Origin: Lacimicrobium sp. SS2-24
GTDB taxonomy: Bacteria; Pseudomonadota; Gammaproteobacteria; Enterobacterales; Alteromonadaceae
Direction: 5' to 3'
NCBI RefSeq assembly: GCF_002201535.1
Contig: NZ_NIWW01000004.1
Location: 1-64,000, forward strand
Length of the DNA: 64,000 nucleotides
The notes beneath the pieces are model-generated. The model saw only the letters and a program-made list of their open reading frames with translations, ran no database searches and had not been told where the DNA came from. Shown one piece after another: positions 48,510-57,826 of this stretch. The translations under genes were made by a program, and so were the position numbers. The stretch's first letter is position 1, and each line of letters opens with the position of its first letter.

Positions 48510-50485
48510 GCCTCCTGTACGCGTTCGCTTGTGGCTGATACCGGGTCATGGGCCCGCTTTTTGAGACGGTAACGTTTGTCAGATAAGGACAAACAGCCTC
48601 CTATCGCCATTAACAGGGCTCCGGCCCAGATCCAGCGAATAAAGGGTTTCACATATACCCTTAGCGCCCAGGCCCCATTATTCAGCTGCTCACCAAGTGC
48701 CACATATAAGTCACGAGTTACCCCGACATCAATGGCCGCCTCAGTCATCACAGACCGCTGCACCGTATAAAAGCGCTTCTCGGCTTCCACATGACTGTAC
48801 TTTTCACCATTTTGATAGATATCCATAATGGCAACATGGCCGGTATAATTGGGCCCCTGTAGCGGCTTGACGCCATCCAGACGAAAGGTATACCCGGCCA
48901 GGTCAATACTGTCGCCCGGACTCATACGCACGTCACGTTCGATACTGAAGCTGGTGACCATGGCAATACCGATAATCATAACCGCAAAGCCAAGATGTCC
49001 CAGCACCATGCCCCAATGACTGGGTGTCAGCTTCTTCAGCTGGACCAGAACCTCACCGTCACCTGCCAGTCGCTGGCGGATTTCCTGGACGGTTGTCACC
49101 ACAATCAGCAAGCTCAATAGCAGACCAAGAGTGGCCATATAAGAAAACGGGTCTGTGCCCAGTGATAACAGCAAAGCAGCACCAATGCTTATCAGCAGCG
49201 CCTGCAAAACCTGACTGCGCAGCGCGCTCAGACTCTGCTGCTTCCACCGACTCAGCGGCCCCATGGCCAGTAAAAACACAAAAGGAACAACCAGATAGAC
49301 AAACATCTGATCAAAAAAGGGCGCGCCGATACTGATAGAACCCAGGCCCAGTTCCTTATGCACCAGCGGCAACAGGGTCCCCAATAGCACCACCAGCGTG
49401 GCGGCACTGAGCAGGATATTGTTGCCGATTAACATCATCTCTCTGGAGAGCAACTGATAACGGCCGATACTGCGCAGCTGGGGGGCCCGCAACGCATACA
49501 ACAACAACGAGCCGCCAATCACCAGCATCAACAACGCAAGAATAAACAGGCCGCGCGTCGGGTCTGAGGCAAAAGAATGCACCGAAACGAGTATCCCAGA
49601 ACGCACCAAGAAAGTGCCCAGCAGACTCAGACAGAAAGCCGAGATGGCCAGCAGCACGGTCCAGGATTTAAATACTTTGCGCTTTTCGGTGACTGCCAGA
49701 GAATGCAGCAACGCCGTGCCCACCAACCAGGGCATAAAGGATGCATTCTCTACCGGGTCCCAGAACCACCAGCCACCCCAGCCAAGTTCTTTGTAAGCCC
49801 ACCAGCTGCCCAGTGCAATTCCCAGCGTCAGAAACACCCAGGCTGCCAGCGTCCAGGGTCGGGACCATCGTGCCCAGGTGGAATCCAGCCGACCGGCAAT
49901 CAGGGCGGCAATAGCAAAGGCAAAGACCACAGAAAAGCCCACATAGCCCATGTATAGCAAGGGTGGATGGATAATCATGCCAAAATCCTGCAAAAGAGGA
50001 TTCAAGTCCCGTCCATCCACGGGGAAGAAGGGCAATAAGCGCTCAAAAGGATTCGAGGCCAGCAGCATGTACAGGTAAAACCCGACACCCACCAACCCCA
50101 GCACCCCCAGCACCCGGGACAGGATTTCCTGAGGGATACTCCTACTGAACAGCGCGACTGCTACGGTCCATACTGAAAAAATCAGCACCCACAGCAGGAA
50201 TGAGCCTTCGTGTCCGCCCCATACCGCCGTCAGACGGTAGTACCAGGGTAACAAGGTGTTTGAGTTATGGGCCACATAGGCCACCGAGAAATCATTCTCG
50301 AAAAAAGCCCAGCTCAGGCAAAAATAGGAAAAGGCGGTAAATAAAAACGTTCCAAGGGCAAGCGGACGCGCAGTCGCCATCAGTGCCGCATTCCCTCGTT
50401 GTGCCCCCCAAAGCGGATAGATAGCCAGTAGTATGGCCATCAGCAAAGCCAGTACCAGCGAAAAATGTCCAAGCTCGGCTAACAT
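48503..50485 (-). CDS. ccmF: Cytochrome c heme lyase subunit CcmF
   Basis: The 660-residue integral membrane protein has about 15 helices and ligates heme to apocytochrome c. The periplasmic WWD domain is intact (ELGWGGWWFWDPVENASFMP near 228-247), as are the DPVENASFMPW tail and conserved histidines that hold heme b. The soluble periplasmic domain with FRLDGVKPLQGPNYTGHVA lies near 525-605. It follows ccmE by 12 bases. Confidence 0.97.
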   Translation of the reverse strand: MLAELGHFSLVLALLMAILLAIYPLWGAQRGNAALMATARPLALGTFLFTAFSYFCLSWAFFENDFSVAYVAHNSNTLLPWYYRLTAVWGGHEGSFLLWVLIFSVWTVAVALFSRSIPQEILSRVLGVLGLVGVGFYLYMLLASNPFERLLPFFPVDGRDLNPLLQDFGMIIHPPLLYMGYVGFSVVFAFAIAALIAGRLDSTWARWSRPWTLAAWVFLTLGIALGSWWAYKELGWGGWWFWDPVENASFMPWLVGTALLHSLAVTEKRKVFKSWTVLLAISAFCLSLLGTFLVRSGILVSVHSFASDPTRGLFILALLMLVIGGSLLLYALRAPQLRSIGRYQLLSREMMLIGNNILLSAATLVVLLGTLLPLVHKELGLGSISIGAPFFDQMFVYLVVPFVFLLAMGPLSRWKQQSLSALRSQVLQALLISIGAALLLSLGTDPFSYMATLGLLLSLLIVVTTVQEIRQRLAGDGEVLVQLKKLTPSHWGMVLGHLGFAVMIIGIAMVTSFSIERDVRMSPGDSIDLAGYTFRLDGVKPLQGPNYTGHVAIMDIYQNGEKYSHVEAEKRFYTVQRSVMTEAAIDVGVTRDLYVALGEQLNNGAWALRVYVKPFIRWIWAGALLMAIGGCLSLSDKRYRLKKRAHDPVSATSERVQEAC

Positions 50486-50497
50486 CTAAACGGACTC

Positions 50498-50962
50498 CTA
50501 ATAACCTGCTTCTGAGGGTTTGACATGCTTGATCCCTTTCATCGCCTCAGCAAGCTCAGGGGGCATATATTCTTCATCATGTTTGGCCAGCACTTCTTCC
50601 GCCTGGATATGATTGGCCTGGGTCAGATATCCGGTTGCAACAATCCCCTGTCCCTCACGGAAAAGATCCGGCAGTATGCCCTGGTAACTCACGGTAATAG
50701 TCGGGCCGGTATCAACCAGATCGAAGCTCACCGCCAGACTGTCAGCGTCGCGACGTACAGAGCCTTCCACCACCATACCGCCCACACGCAGTCGCTGTCC
50801 GACCTGAGGTTTCACACCCTTTTTCCCCTGCACAATTTCAGAGGGGGTATAGAAAAGATCAATGTTCTGGCCGAGAGCGTACAGCATCAGCCCGATTGCC
50901 GATGCCACCACCAGCACCACCGCAGACACGGCCAGTAATCGTTGTTTACGTCTTGGATTCAT
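50498..50962 (-). CDS. ccmE: Periplasmic heme chaperone CcmE
   Basis: The 154-residue membrane-anchored beta-barrel protein carries heme covalently to CcmF. The heme-linked histidine is His128 in [12 protein letters not shown], with Tyr132 as axial ligand. The anchor is residues 9-30. [20 protein letters not shown] is the family strand segment. It overlaps ccmD by four bases. Confidence 0.97.
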   Translation of the reverse strand: MNPRRKQRLLAVSAVVLVVASAIGLMLYALGQNIDLFYTPSEIVQGKKGVKPQVGQRLRVGGMVVEGSVRRDADSLAVSFDLVDTGPTITVSYQGILPDLFREGQGIVATGYLTQANHIQAEEVLAKHDEEYMPPELAEAMKGIKHVKPSEAGY

Positions 50963-51174
50963 GCTTTGTTGCCTTTTACCTGTTTGCTACGACTGGCCTG
51001 TATACGTTTTTGGCGCTGCTGTTCCTGTAAAATTGTCCTTAGCACCTGCTTACGGGCCAGTCGGCTTTGTAGGATCAATCCGATCAGGGCCAGCAGGCTG
51101 ACACCGAAGGCCAGCCATACAAAAAAGCCGTACCCGCCCATTGCCCAGAATTCGGACCAACTCTCAAACTGCAT
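50959..51174 (-). CDS. ccmD: Heme exporter protein CcmD
   Basis: The 71-residue protein has one membrane helix (about 15-36, [20 protein letters not shown]) and a basic cytoplasmic tail with many Arg/Lys/Gln. It helps to release holo-CcmE from CcmABC. Identified by length, topology and operon position; the [13 protein letters not shown] start is characteristic. Confidence 0.94.
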   Translation of the reverse strand: MQFESWSEFWAMGGYGFFVWLAFGVSLLALIGLILQSRLARKQVLRTILQEQQRQKRIQASRSKQVKGNKA

Positions 51175-51916
51175 CGCTATGCTCCTTTCTCGCCTGCGCC
51201 TGTACCCAGGGCCGGTGTATCTCTCGGCGCATTAACTCACTCTGGAAGCGGTACACACTCAATGCCGCAGACGCCAGGGCCAGCCCCAGAATACACAACA
51301 ATAAAGGCCACAACATTTCTGGCGCGATAGAAGGCTTACCAAACTTGGTGATGGTGGCGCCCTGATGCAGGGTATTCCACCATTCTACCGAGAAATGAAT
51401 AATGGGCAGATTCACCACGCCTACCAGGGCCATCACTCCGGCGGCCTTGCCGCCCTGCTGTTTGTCATCGAAAGACTGATACAATGCCATGACGCCAAGG
51501 TAGAGAAACAACAGGATCAATTCAGAGGTCAGGCGCGCATCCCACACCCACCAGGTCCCCCACATGGGTTTACCCCAGGCGGCACCGGTAAACAAGGCAA
51601 TAAAGGTCAGCACGGCCCCGACCGGTGCAATAGCCGCTACGGCCATGGTCGCTGTGCGAAGCTGCCATACCAGTCCCACCAGCGCCGCCACTGCCATAGC
51701 GCTGTATACCCCCATGGATAGAATGGCGGAGGGTACGTGGATATAGATAATGCGAAAAGAATCGCCCTGCTGATAATCGGCTGGCGCGAACATCAACCCC
51801 CACAGGGTACCTGTAGCCAGAATGACAATGGCACTGATACTCAGCCATGGCAGCAATCTGGCGCACAACTCAAAAGCCTTTTCCGACTTCGCATAAGGAT
51901 GTAACCATTTCCACAT
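51164..51916 (-). CDS. ccmC: Heme exporter protein CcmC
   Basis: The 250-residue membrane protein has six helices and loads heme onto CcmE. The WWD-type tryptophan motif is present (AWGKPMWGTWWVWDARLTSE near 124-143) together with the heme-ligand histidines in YIHVPSA and the VNLPIIHFSVEWWNTLHQG segment. Start and stop overlap with ccmD. It follows ccmB by 33 bases. Confidence 0.97.
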   Translation of the reverse strand: MWKWLHPYAKSEKAFELCARLLPWLSISAIVILATGTLWGLMFAPADYQQGDSFRIIYIHVPSAILSMGVYSAMAVAALVGLVWQLRTATMAVAAIAPVGAVLTFIALFTGAAWGKPMWGTWWVWDARLTSELILLFLYLGVMALYQSFDDKQQGGKAAGVMALVGVVNLPIIHFSVEWWNTLHQGATITKFGKPSIAPEMLWPLLLCILGLALASAALSVYRFQSELMRREIHRPWVQAQARKEHSDAV

Positions 51917-51949
51917 AGTAACTACTACCTTCTCATTGTCCGGGATTGT

Positions 51950-52618
51950 TCAGCCCTGTACCACACGCAGCGCATAGGCTGTGGCAAAAGGGGTTAACGC
52001 CAATGCAAGCAGCAGCAGTGCGGCGATGATGGCAAGCTGACCATTATAAGAAAGTTGTAACGCCGCTGCATCTACCGCCGAGGTGGCAAAAATCAATAAC
52101 GGGATGAACAACGGCAGCAACAGCAGCGACAGCAGCACCCCGCCCCGTTGCAGGCCCGTTGTCAGTGCCACACCGGTGGCTCCAACCAGACTCAACAAAG
52201 GGGTGCCCAATATCAGTGTCATCAGCAGCGCCTTGTACATATCAGCGGTCAGGTGCAGGAATAAGGCGAGTAACGGAGAAATCAGCAGCAGCGGCAACAC
52301 ACAGGTTAACCAGTGCGCCATGACCTTGATGAGTACCACCAGTGTCAGCGGCACCGCAGAGAGGCTCATCTGCTCCAGCCAACCATCATTAAAGTCATCC
52401 CGGAACAATCGCTCCATGCCCAGTAAGGAAGCCAGCAATACCGCTACCCAGATCACTCCGGGGCCAATTTTTTGCAATGTTTGCGGCCCCGGACCGACGC
52501 CCAGGGGAAACAAGCTGATAACCAAAATAAAAAACACCAGCGGCTGTAACAGCTCACCTTTTTGCCTGAACGCTAACGCCAGTTCTCTGCCCAGCAGGGC
52601 CCCGAGTGCAGCTTTCAT
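51950..52618 (-). CDS. ccmB: Heme exporter protein CcmB
   Basis: The 222-residue permease subunit has six membrane helices and pairs with CcmA. Typical segments are GRELALAFRQKGELLQPLVFF at the start (split at 9-28) and LLSLLLLPLFIPLLIFATSA near 172-191. CcmABCD uses ATP to release holo-CcmE. Overlaps ccmA by four bases. Confidence 0.96.
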   Translation of the reverse strand: MKAALGALLGRELALAFRQKGELLQPLVFFILVISLFPLGVGPGPQTLQKIGPGVIWVAVLLASLLGMERLFRDDFNDGWLEQMSLSAVPLTLVVLIKVMAHWLTCVLPLLLISPLLALFLHLTADMYKALLMTLILGTPLLSLVGATGVALTTGLQRGGVLLSLLLLPLFIPLLIFATSAVDAAALQLSYNGQLAIIAALLLLALALTPFATAYALRVVQG

Positions 52619-53280
52619 AATCGATACTCCAGCTGCAAGGTGCGAACCGGGTGAGACAACGCAAGAGGCTGATGTGATGTCAGAATAATCAAGCCCTCGT
52701 TTTTAAGGTGCTGTTCCATTTTCTCACTGAGTAATCTGATGGCGCTGCTATCGAGTGCCGTGAAAGGTTCGTCTAACACCCATAAGCTGGCGGGTTTCAG
52801 CCATAACCTGGCCAGCGCAATACGCCGCTGCTGTCCGGCAGAAAGCTGACCGGCAGGCAAGGTTTCCAGCCCCACCAGTCCCAGCTCATCGAGAACGGCA
52901 AAAATATCGACATCCTCAGCGAGACCTTGCATCCGGCACCAATATTTCAGATTCTCAGCACCGCTCAAATGGTGATTAACGGCATATTTGTGACCACAAT
53001 AAATAAGCTGGCCTGCAAAATCCTGGGTCACATCCTGAATGCGTTGCTGGTCCCACAATACCTGGCCGGACTCAGATTCGGCCAGCCCCACCAGAATTCT
53101 CAGCAAACTGGTTTTACCGGCCCCATTGGGCCCCTGAATATGCAGAAGCTGCCCCGACTGAACAGTAAAGTCGAGACCTTCGAACAGGACACGATCACGT
53201 TTGACACAACTGAGATTGTTGACAGACAGACAGCTCAAATCAGGCTCGGATGGTGTAAATTTCGGGCGCGATAATAACAC
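52615..53280 (-). CDS. ccmA: Heme exporter ATP-binding protein CcmA
   Basis: The 221-residue ABC ATPase has Walker A GPNGAGKTS (about 54-62), signature LSAGQQRRIALARLWL (about 145-160) and Walker B LWVLDEPFTALD. The most upstream start is a GTG at 53280; comparison with E. coli CcmA (207 residues) suggests that the true start may be about 15 codons later. First gene of the ccm operon, divergent from the fliK-like gene with 80 bases between. Confidence 0.95.
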   Translation of the reverse strand: MLLSRPKFTPSEPDLSCLSVNNLSCVKRDRVLFEGLDFTVQSGQLLHIQGPNGAGKTSLLRILVGLAESESGQVLWDQQRIQDVTQDFAGQLIYCGHKYAVNHHLSGAENLKYWCRMQGLAEDVDIFAVLDELGLVGLETLPAGQLSAGQQRRIALARLWLKPASLWVLDEPFTALDSSAIRLLSEKMEQHLKNEGLIILTSHQPLALSHPVRTLQLEYRL

Positions 53281-53360
53281 AGGTTTATCTTTGCGTTCTA
53301 TTCTGTATTAATCTTGTGCCTGTGTATTCATCAGACTGTGCCCGGAGCCGATAACAGAGC

Positions 53361-55331
53361 ATGTCAGATATTTTTCTCTCATCACAACAGCAGCTTGCCA
53401 ATGCGCTGAAACAGCTTCAGTCAACGGCGAGTGTAGCCAACGCTCCCCTTGCACAACAGGCATCCCAGGTCATTGTCAAACACCTGTCCGGTAATCAGTT
53501 GTTGCTGCAAAACCCCAAAGGTGAGTTGCAGCTGCCTGCGCGCACCTTACGCGGTGAACTTGTCAGCGGCCAGTCTTACAATGTGCAGCTCAGTCCAACA
53601 GACAGCGGCAAACTCTCCTTCTCTTCGACATCAGTGCTTGTCCCGGCAAGCCTTGCAGACAGCGCGGTGCAACGGGTCAATACCCCTCTTCCCAAAGCCC
53701 TGGCCGATATATTGCTGTTACGCACCTTATCTGATCCCGCAGCGCCAGCGACAAACAGGCTTGGAGAGGCGCTTAAAACAGAAAACGGCACTGTGGTCAT
53801 CAGCGCACAAGTATTAAGTGCCCGAGGCAAGACACTGACGCTACAGGTTGCCAACAGTCAGATTGCCGTGCGTTTGCCCACCTCGGCCGAAGGCTTTAGC
53901 ACGGGACAGCCGGTACAACTTCAGTATCAGAAAAGTGGCGAATGGACGCTGGCACTGGCGCAAAAACCGGGCGCCAGCGCGCCCCCCGAACGAGTTCGCA
54001 TCACCCTGCCTACGCAACAGGCCAGCCCGATTGCGCTGGCAATGCCCAGACAGCCTGCCTTGCCGCTCACCAGTTCAGGTGCCGAGGCCCTGTTAAACAG
54101 GCTGCCACCGCCGCTGCAATCACTGGCACCGCAGCTGACACAGCTGAGAAACATACCCGATGCCGCTCAGCTGGTCATTCGCGAGGGCGGTAAAGTGGAT
54201 CTGCAGCTGAACCTTGCGCCGGGCAGTGAACGGGCCAGTATCAAATTGTCGGCCCCGCAACTGCAACAGTTGCACAGTATCGTTCCGGGTCTGACCCAGA
54301 CCAGCAAAACTCTCTCTGGTATGCCCCCTGAGCTGCAGGTCACCATGCCAACGAGTGGAAATACCGTGCAAGCAGGCAATGCCGGCTCAGTACTCTCTTC
54401 GTCAGAACCTGTTGCAAAAAGTCTTGAGGCATTGCAAAGCTTGCTCAGGCGGATTCATGCCACTTCGGAGCCTCCATCCGCCACGCTGAATAAAATTGAC
54501 CAGGCCCTTAAAGATCCGGTTGTGAATCAATCTGATTCGGCGAAGCTGATCCAACAGCTGGGGCAGCAACTTAATCAGAGCCTTCCCCGCGGCGAGCAAC
54601 AGGACAGTCTGGCCCTCAGAGCCTTGCTGAGCCAGCCCGCCATGGCACTCACCCCACTGAGTCTGACCACACCTGCAAGTCAGTCAGGCTTTGTGGGCGG
54701 CCTGATCACACTGCTGCAACTGTCGCTGGCCGCCAGACAGTCTCGCAGCTATCCGGCCCAGAGCGACAAACTTGCAGAGCGGCTTTCCGGCATGCTGGAA
54801 AACACGGGCGGAGCCCGGGTCTCTGCGCGAGGACTGGCCGATCTGGCTCAGGTGGAGCAGCGCCATCAGTTGATCCGTAACCTTAGCCTGCTGCTTACCA
54901 GCCATACCGGGCATAAGGCAGTCAGTGCCGAAAGCCAGTTGCAGGGCCAGGACAGTTTTTATTACAGCCTGCCCCTGGGCAATGAACAGCAAAGAAAGGA
55001 CCTGGAATTATTGATCCGCCGTGAGCCGCCTCCGGATAAAAAGAACCAACAGCAGGCCGGCAATCAGAAACAGTGGCATCTGACCATGAAGCTGGATGTC
55101 GGAGATCTGGGCGGGTTACTGGCAAAAGCCCGCTTGCATGAGATGCAACTGGAACTGGATTTTTACGCCGCCAATGACACCCTTAAAGATAAGGTGATTT
55201 GTATGCTACCGGTATTGAAGAAACGGCTGCTGGAGCTGGGTATCGAGGTTCATCACAGCCAGTGTCAACTGGGAAAAATCCCCACAACCCTTCAACAAAG
55301 GCCTTATCAGGTATTCGAGACTCAGGCATGA
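53361..55331 (+). CDS. Second FliK-like hook-length control protein
   Basis: The 656-residue protein is rich in Gln, Leu, Ser, Pro and Ala, with a disordered and repetitive first two thirds. Its C-terminal domain (about 560-645) has HLTMKLDVGDLGGLLAKARL, LELDFYAANDTLKDKVICML and KKRLLELGIEVHHSQCQLG, the pattern of the FliK/Flg_hook domain that contacts FlhB. It is separate from the fliK of the main operon. It overlaps by four bases a gene encoding an FlhB C-terminal-domain mimic, which supports a role in type III secretion switching. The function of this copy is inferred. Confidence 0.85.
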   Translation: MSDIFLSSQQQLANALKQLQSTASVANAPLAQQASQVIVKHLSGNQLLLQNPKGELQLPARTLRGELVSGQSYNVQLSPTDSGKLSFSSTSVLVPASLADSAVQRVNTPLPKALADILLLRTLSDPAAPATNRLGEALKTENGTVVISAQVLSARGKTLTLQVANSQIAVRLPTSAEGFSTGQPVQLQYQKSGEWTLALAQKPGASAPPERVRITLPTQQASPIALAMPRQPALPLTSSGAEALLNRLPPPLQSLAPQLTQLRNIPDAAQLVIREGGKVDLQLNLAPGSERASIKLSAPQLQQLHSIVPGLTQTSKTLSGMPPELQVTMPTSGNTVQAGNAGSVLSSSEPVAKSLEALQSLLRRIHATSEPPSATLNKIDQALKDPVVNQSDSAKLIQQLGQQLNQSLPRGEQQDSLALRALLSQPAMALTPLSLTTPASQSGFVGGLITLLQLSLAARQSRSYPAQSDKLAERLSGMLENTGGARVSARGLADLAQVEQRHQLIRNLSLLLTSHTGHKAVSAESQLQGQDSFYYSLPLGNEQQRKDLELLIRREPPPDKKNQQQAGNQKQWHLTMKLDVGDLGGLLAKARLHEMQLELDFYAANDTLKDKVICMLPVLKKRLLELGIEVHHSQCQLGKIPTTLQQRPYQVFETQA

Positions 55332-55651
55332 AAAAACCATCGCAGCACAAACCCCGCAGTGCAGTGGGGATCAAATACCAGGCAGACAACAAACAGCAAG
55401 CCCCTACTGTCATTGCAAAAGGATTTGGTGAGTTGGCAGAAGAGATCATCGCGCTGGCCAGACAAGAGGGGGTGCTGATTCACGAAGACGAGCACCTGGC
55501 AGGGTTTCTTAATCAGCTGGATCTGGGCCAGGAAATTCCCCGGGAACTGTACCTGGTGATTGCTGAGCTCATCGCCTTCTCCTATGTTTTACAAGGGAAA
55601 TTCCCCGACTCCTGGCATAACATTCATGGTCGAATCTCTGACCAGGCCTGA
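55328..55651 (+). CDS. FlhB C-terminal-domain homologue (FlhX/YlqH type)
   Basis: The 107-residue protein aligns with FlhB from just after its cleavage site: SAVGIKYQADNKQQAPTVIA corresponds to FSVALKYDQHGTRAPILVAK of the FlhB in this window, followed by GELAEEIIALARQEGVLIHE and ELYLVIAELIAFSYVLQGKF. It has neither the NPTH site nor membrane helices, so it mimics the cleaved FlhB-CC fragment. FlhX/YlqH proteins of this kind are known in other bacteria. Start at the ATG at 55328, overlapping the upstream stop (ATGA). Confidence 0.92.
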   Translation: MKKPSQHKPRSAVGIKYQADNKQQAPTVIAKGFGELAEEIIALARQEGVLIHEDEHLAGFLNQLDLGQEIPRELYLVIAELIAFSYVLQGKFPDSWHNIHGRISDQA

Positions 55652-55826
55652 TGACTTGAAATCCACCACTGGTGGCCTCAAGGCTTGCAATTACAACATC
55701 GCGACTGTATAACCGAGCCCACGTTACTGCCGCTTTTCACTCAGTCTGACAGGTCTGGCGTGCATGCCAGGTGTGTTTTTGTATGAGTACGGCGACGAAC
55801 CTGTCTATTCTACAAGGCTAATAATA

Positions 55827-57377
55827 ATGACAACGAAAACGACAATGAAAAACGACACAGGGTTCTTCGGGCACCCCGGTGGTTTATCCACCCTCTTTTT
55901 TACGGAAATGTGGGAGCGCATGAGTTATTACGGCATGCGTGCCCTGCTGGTGTTATATATGACCGCCAGCATGCAGGAAAACGGTCTGGCGATTACCGTG
56001 GCCTCTGCCACTGCCATCTACGGGCTTTACACCGGGGCCGTCTATTTTATGGGCCTGCCCGGTGGCTGGATAGCCGATCGTCTGATTGGTGGGCAGCGAG
56101 CGGTCTGGTATGGCGGCATCGTGATCATGAGTGGCCATATTGTCCTGGCCATACCCGGCGACCATACCTTCTTTATCGGTCTTATTCTGGTGGTACTGGG
56201 CACAGGCTTGCTGAAGCCCAATATCGGCGCCATGGTGGGTCAGCTTTACAGCAGTGAAGATGAACGTCGTGACAGCGGTTATACCCTGTATTACATGGGT
56301 ATCAACATCGGTTCCATCATCGGCTACTTTGTCTGTGGCTACCTGCAGACCAATATGGGCTGGCACTGGGCCTTTGGGGCCGCGGCTGTGGGAATGGGAC
56401 TGGGTCTGATTCAGTATCGCATCACCCTGCCCAAGCTGGAAACCGTCGGGCAACAGGCTCCGCAACCGCTGTCAGTCAATGCCACCCGCATAAGCTGGGG
56501 CGTCATTGTCGCCTTCTTAGTGTGTCTGGCGCTGGTTTCCTTTGCCACGATGACCGGACTTCTGACCATTAACCCGGTGAGTATCGCGCAAAATGTCGCC
56601 ATCGGGATCACCGTCATATTCTGCGTGTATTACGCGGCGATTTTCTTTTTCTCAAACTTAAATGGTGATGAGAAGAGACGCCTGCTGGCACTGCTGTTGG
56701 TGTGTATTGCATCTATTTGTTTCTGGGCCGGGTTTGAGCAGGCAGGCTCATCGCTGAACCTGTTTGGTCGTGATTTAACCGACCGCATGATTGGCGCCTT
56801 TGAGATTCCGGCCGCCTGGTTCCTGTCTGCCAACTCCATCTTTCTGGTTATCCTGTCACCCTTTTTTGCGGCCCTTTGGATTAATCTCAGCAAGCGCATG
56901 ATTAACCCCTCTTATGGGTTTAAGAGTGCGCTGGGTCTGATCATCATGGCCACCGGCTTTATTGTCATGTTCTTCGCCGCACAATTTGCTGCCAGTGGCC
57001 TCAAAGTGGCCCCTTACTGGCTGATTGCCACCTACTTCCTGCACACAGTAGGTGAGCTGTGCTTAAGCCCGGTGGCGTTAAGTGCCGTGAGTAAACTGTC
57101 ACCCAAACGCATGGCCGGGCAGATGATGGGCGTGTTTGTACTGACCTATTCCATTGGCAATGTGGTTGCCGGACTGCTGGCGGGGAATTTCGACCCAGAG
57201 AAGCCGGCGGAAATGCCTGCTCTGTTCATGCAGATCACCCTGTTCAGTATTGCCATTGGTATCGTGATCTTCCTGCTGGCGCTGAAAACCCGTCGTTGGG
57301 AAAAACTGGCTGAAAAAGCTGAAGATGACCACCCTGGTGCGGTTATTGACGCCAACGAACCGATTAAACAAGGCTAA
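55827..57377 (+). CDS. POT-family proton-dependent oligopeptide transporter
   Basis: The 516-residue protein has about 14 membrane helices and imports di- and tripeptides with protons. The POT signature is clear: FFTEMWERMSYYGMRALLVL (ExxER near 24-28) and GAVYFMGLPGGWIADRLIGG. The GLLKPNIGAMVGQLY and FSIFYMGINIGS-like TLYYMGINIGSIIGYF segments are also present. The ATG at 55827 is chosen; the frame extends upstream to 55764 without a good start. It ends at a strong terminator. Confidence 0.95.
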   Translation: MTTKTTMKNDTGFFGHPGGLSTLFFTEMWERMSYYGMRALLVLYMTASMQENGLAITVASATAIYGLYTGAVYFMGLPGGWIADRLIGGQRAVWYGGIVIMSGHIVLAIPGDHTFFIGLILVVLGTGLLKPNIGAMVGQLYSSEDERRDSGYTLYYMGINIGSIIGYFVCGYLQTNMGWHWAFGAAAVGMGLGLIQYRITLPKLETVGQQAPQPLSVNATRISWGVIVAFLVCLALVSFATMTGLLTINPVSIAQNVAIGITVIFCVYYAAIFFFSNLNGDEKRRLLALLLVCIASICFWAGFEQAGSSLNLFGRDLTDRMIGAFEIPAAWFLSANSIFLVILSPFFAALWINLSKRMINPSYGFKSALGLIIMATGFIVMFFAAQFAASGLKVAPYWLIATYFLHTVGELCLSPVALSAVSKLSPKRMAGQMMGVFVLTYSIGNVVAGLLAGNFDPEKPAEMPALFMQITLFSIAIGIVIFLLALKTRRWEKLAEKAEDDHPGAVIDANEPIKQG

Positions 57378-57400
57378 CTGCCGCCACTAAAACCTATCAG

Positions 57401-57437
57401 GCCCCTGACCGCTGCCGCGGACAGGGGCTTTTTTTTG
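57401..57437 (+). terminator. Intrinsic terminator of the peptide transporter
   Basis: GCCCCTG pairs with CAGGGGC (57401-57407 and 57422-57428), followed by eight T. Confidence 0.93.
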
Positions 57438-57514
57438 TGCAAAATTAACCTGCCCCTGACGACAACAGATTGATAAGATAGGGACTATTGGTTGCCCGAC
57501 ATACACGGGGTGTT

Positions 57515-57826
57515 ATGAAGCTGTACTTTTCTACCCGGCACATAGACGCGCTAAAGGATCTGCCACTGACACGGCGCTTAACCCTGCTCCGAGAGGCCGG
57601 TGCCAAACTCACCGCACCGGAAAAGATGTTGCTGAACATCCTTAAGCTATGCATTCTGGTGCCTGCTTTTGCCTTTATATTGTACGCGCCAAAAGACTGG
57701 CTGAACCTGCTTTGGGCGGTGCTACTGTTGTGCGGCTACCCCTTGCTGGTCAAACCCCTTCAATATGGGCTGAGCGAAAAATACCTTCCATCACAGACAG
57801 TTCAGGGAGACACACAAGATGTCTGA
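57515..57826 (+). CDS. Small two-span membrane protein (DUF6170-like)
   Basis: The 103-residue protein begins [20 protein letters not shown], has a helical cytoplasmic part with [14 protein letters not shown] and two membrane segments (about 47-64 and 66-84). The opening recalls the DUF6170 family, though I am not certain of the name. The ATG at 57515 has a GGGGTGTT site; its end overlaps galE by eight bases, suggesting coupled translation. Confidence 0.75.
   Translation: MKLYFSTRHIDALKDLPLTRRLTLLREAGAKLTAPEKMLLNILKLCILVPAFAFILYAPKDWLNLLWAVLLLCGYPLLVKPLQYGLSEKYLPSQTVQGDTQDV

Noticed and set aside
53347-53354. GCCGATAA, a perfect sigma-28 -10 box before the FliK-like gene
   Set aside because: No -35 element is found 11 bases upstream (TCATCAGA), and the start site would fall on the ATG. 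A chance match is more likely.
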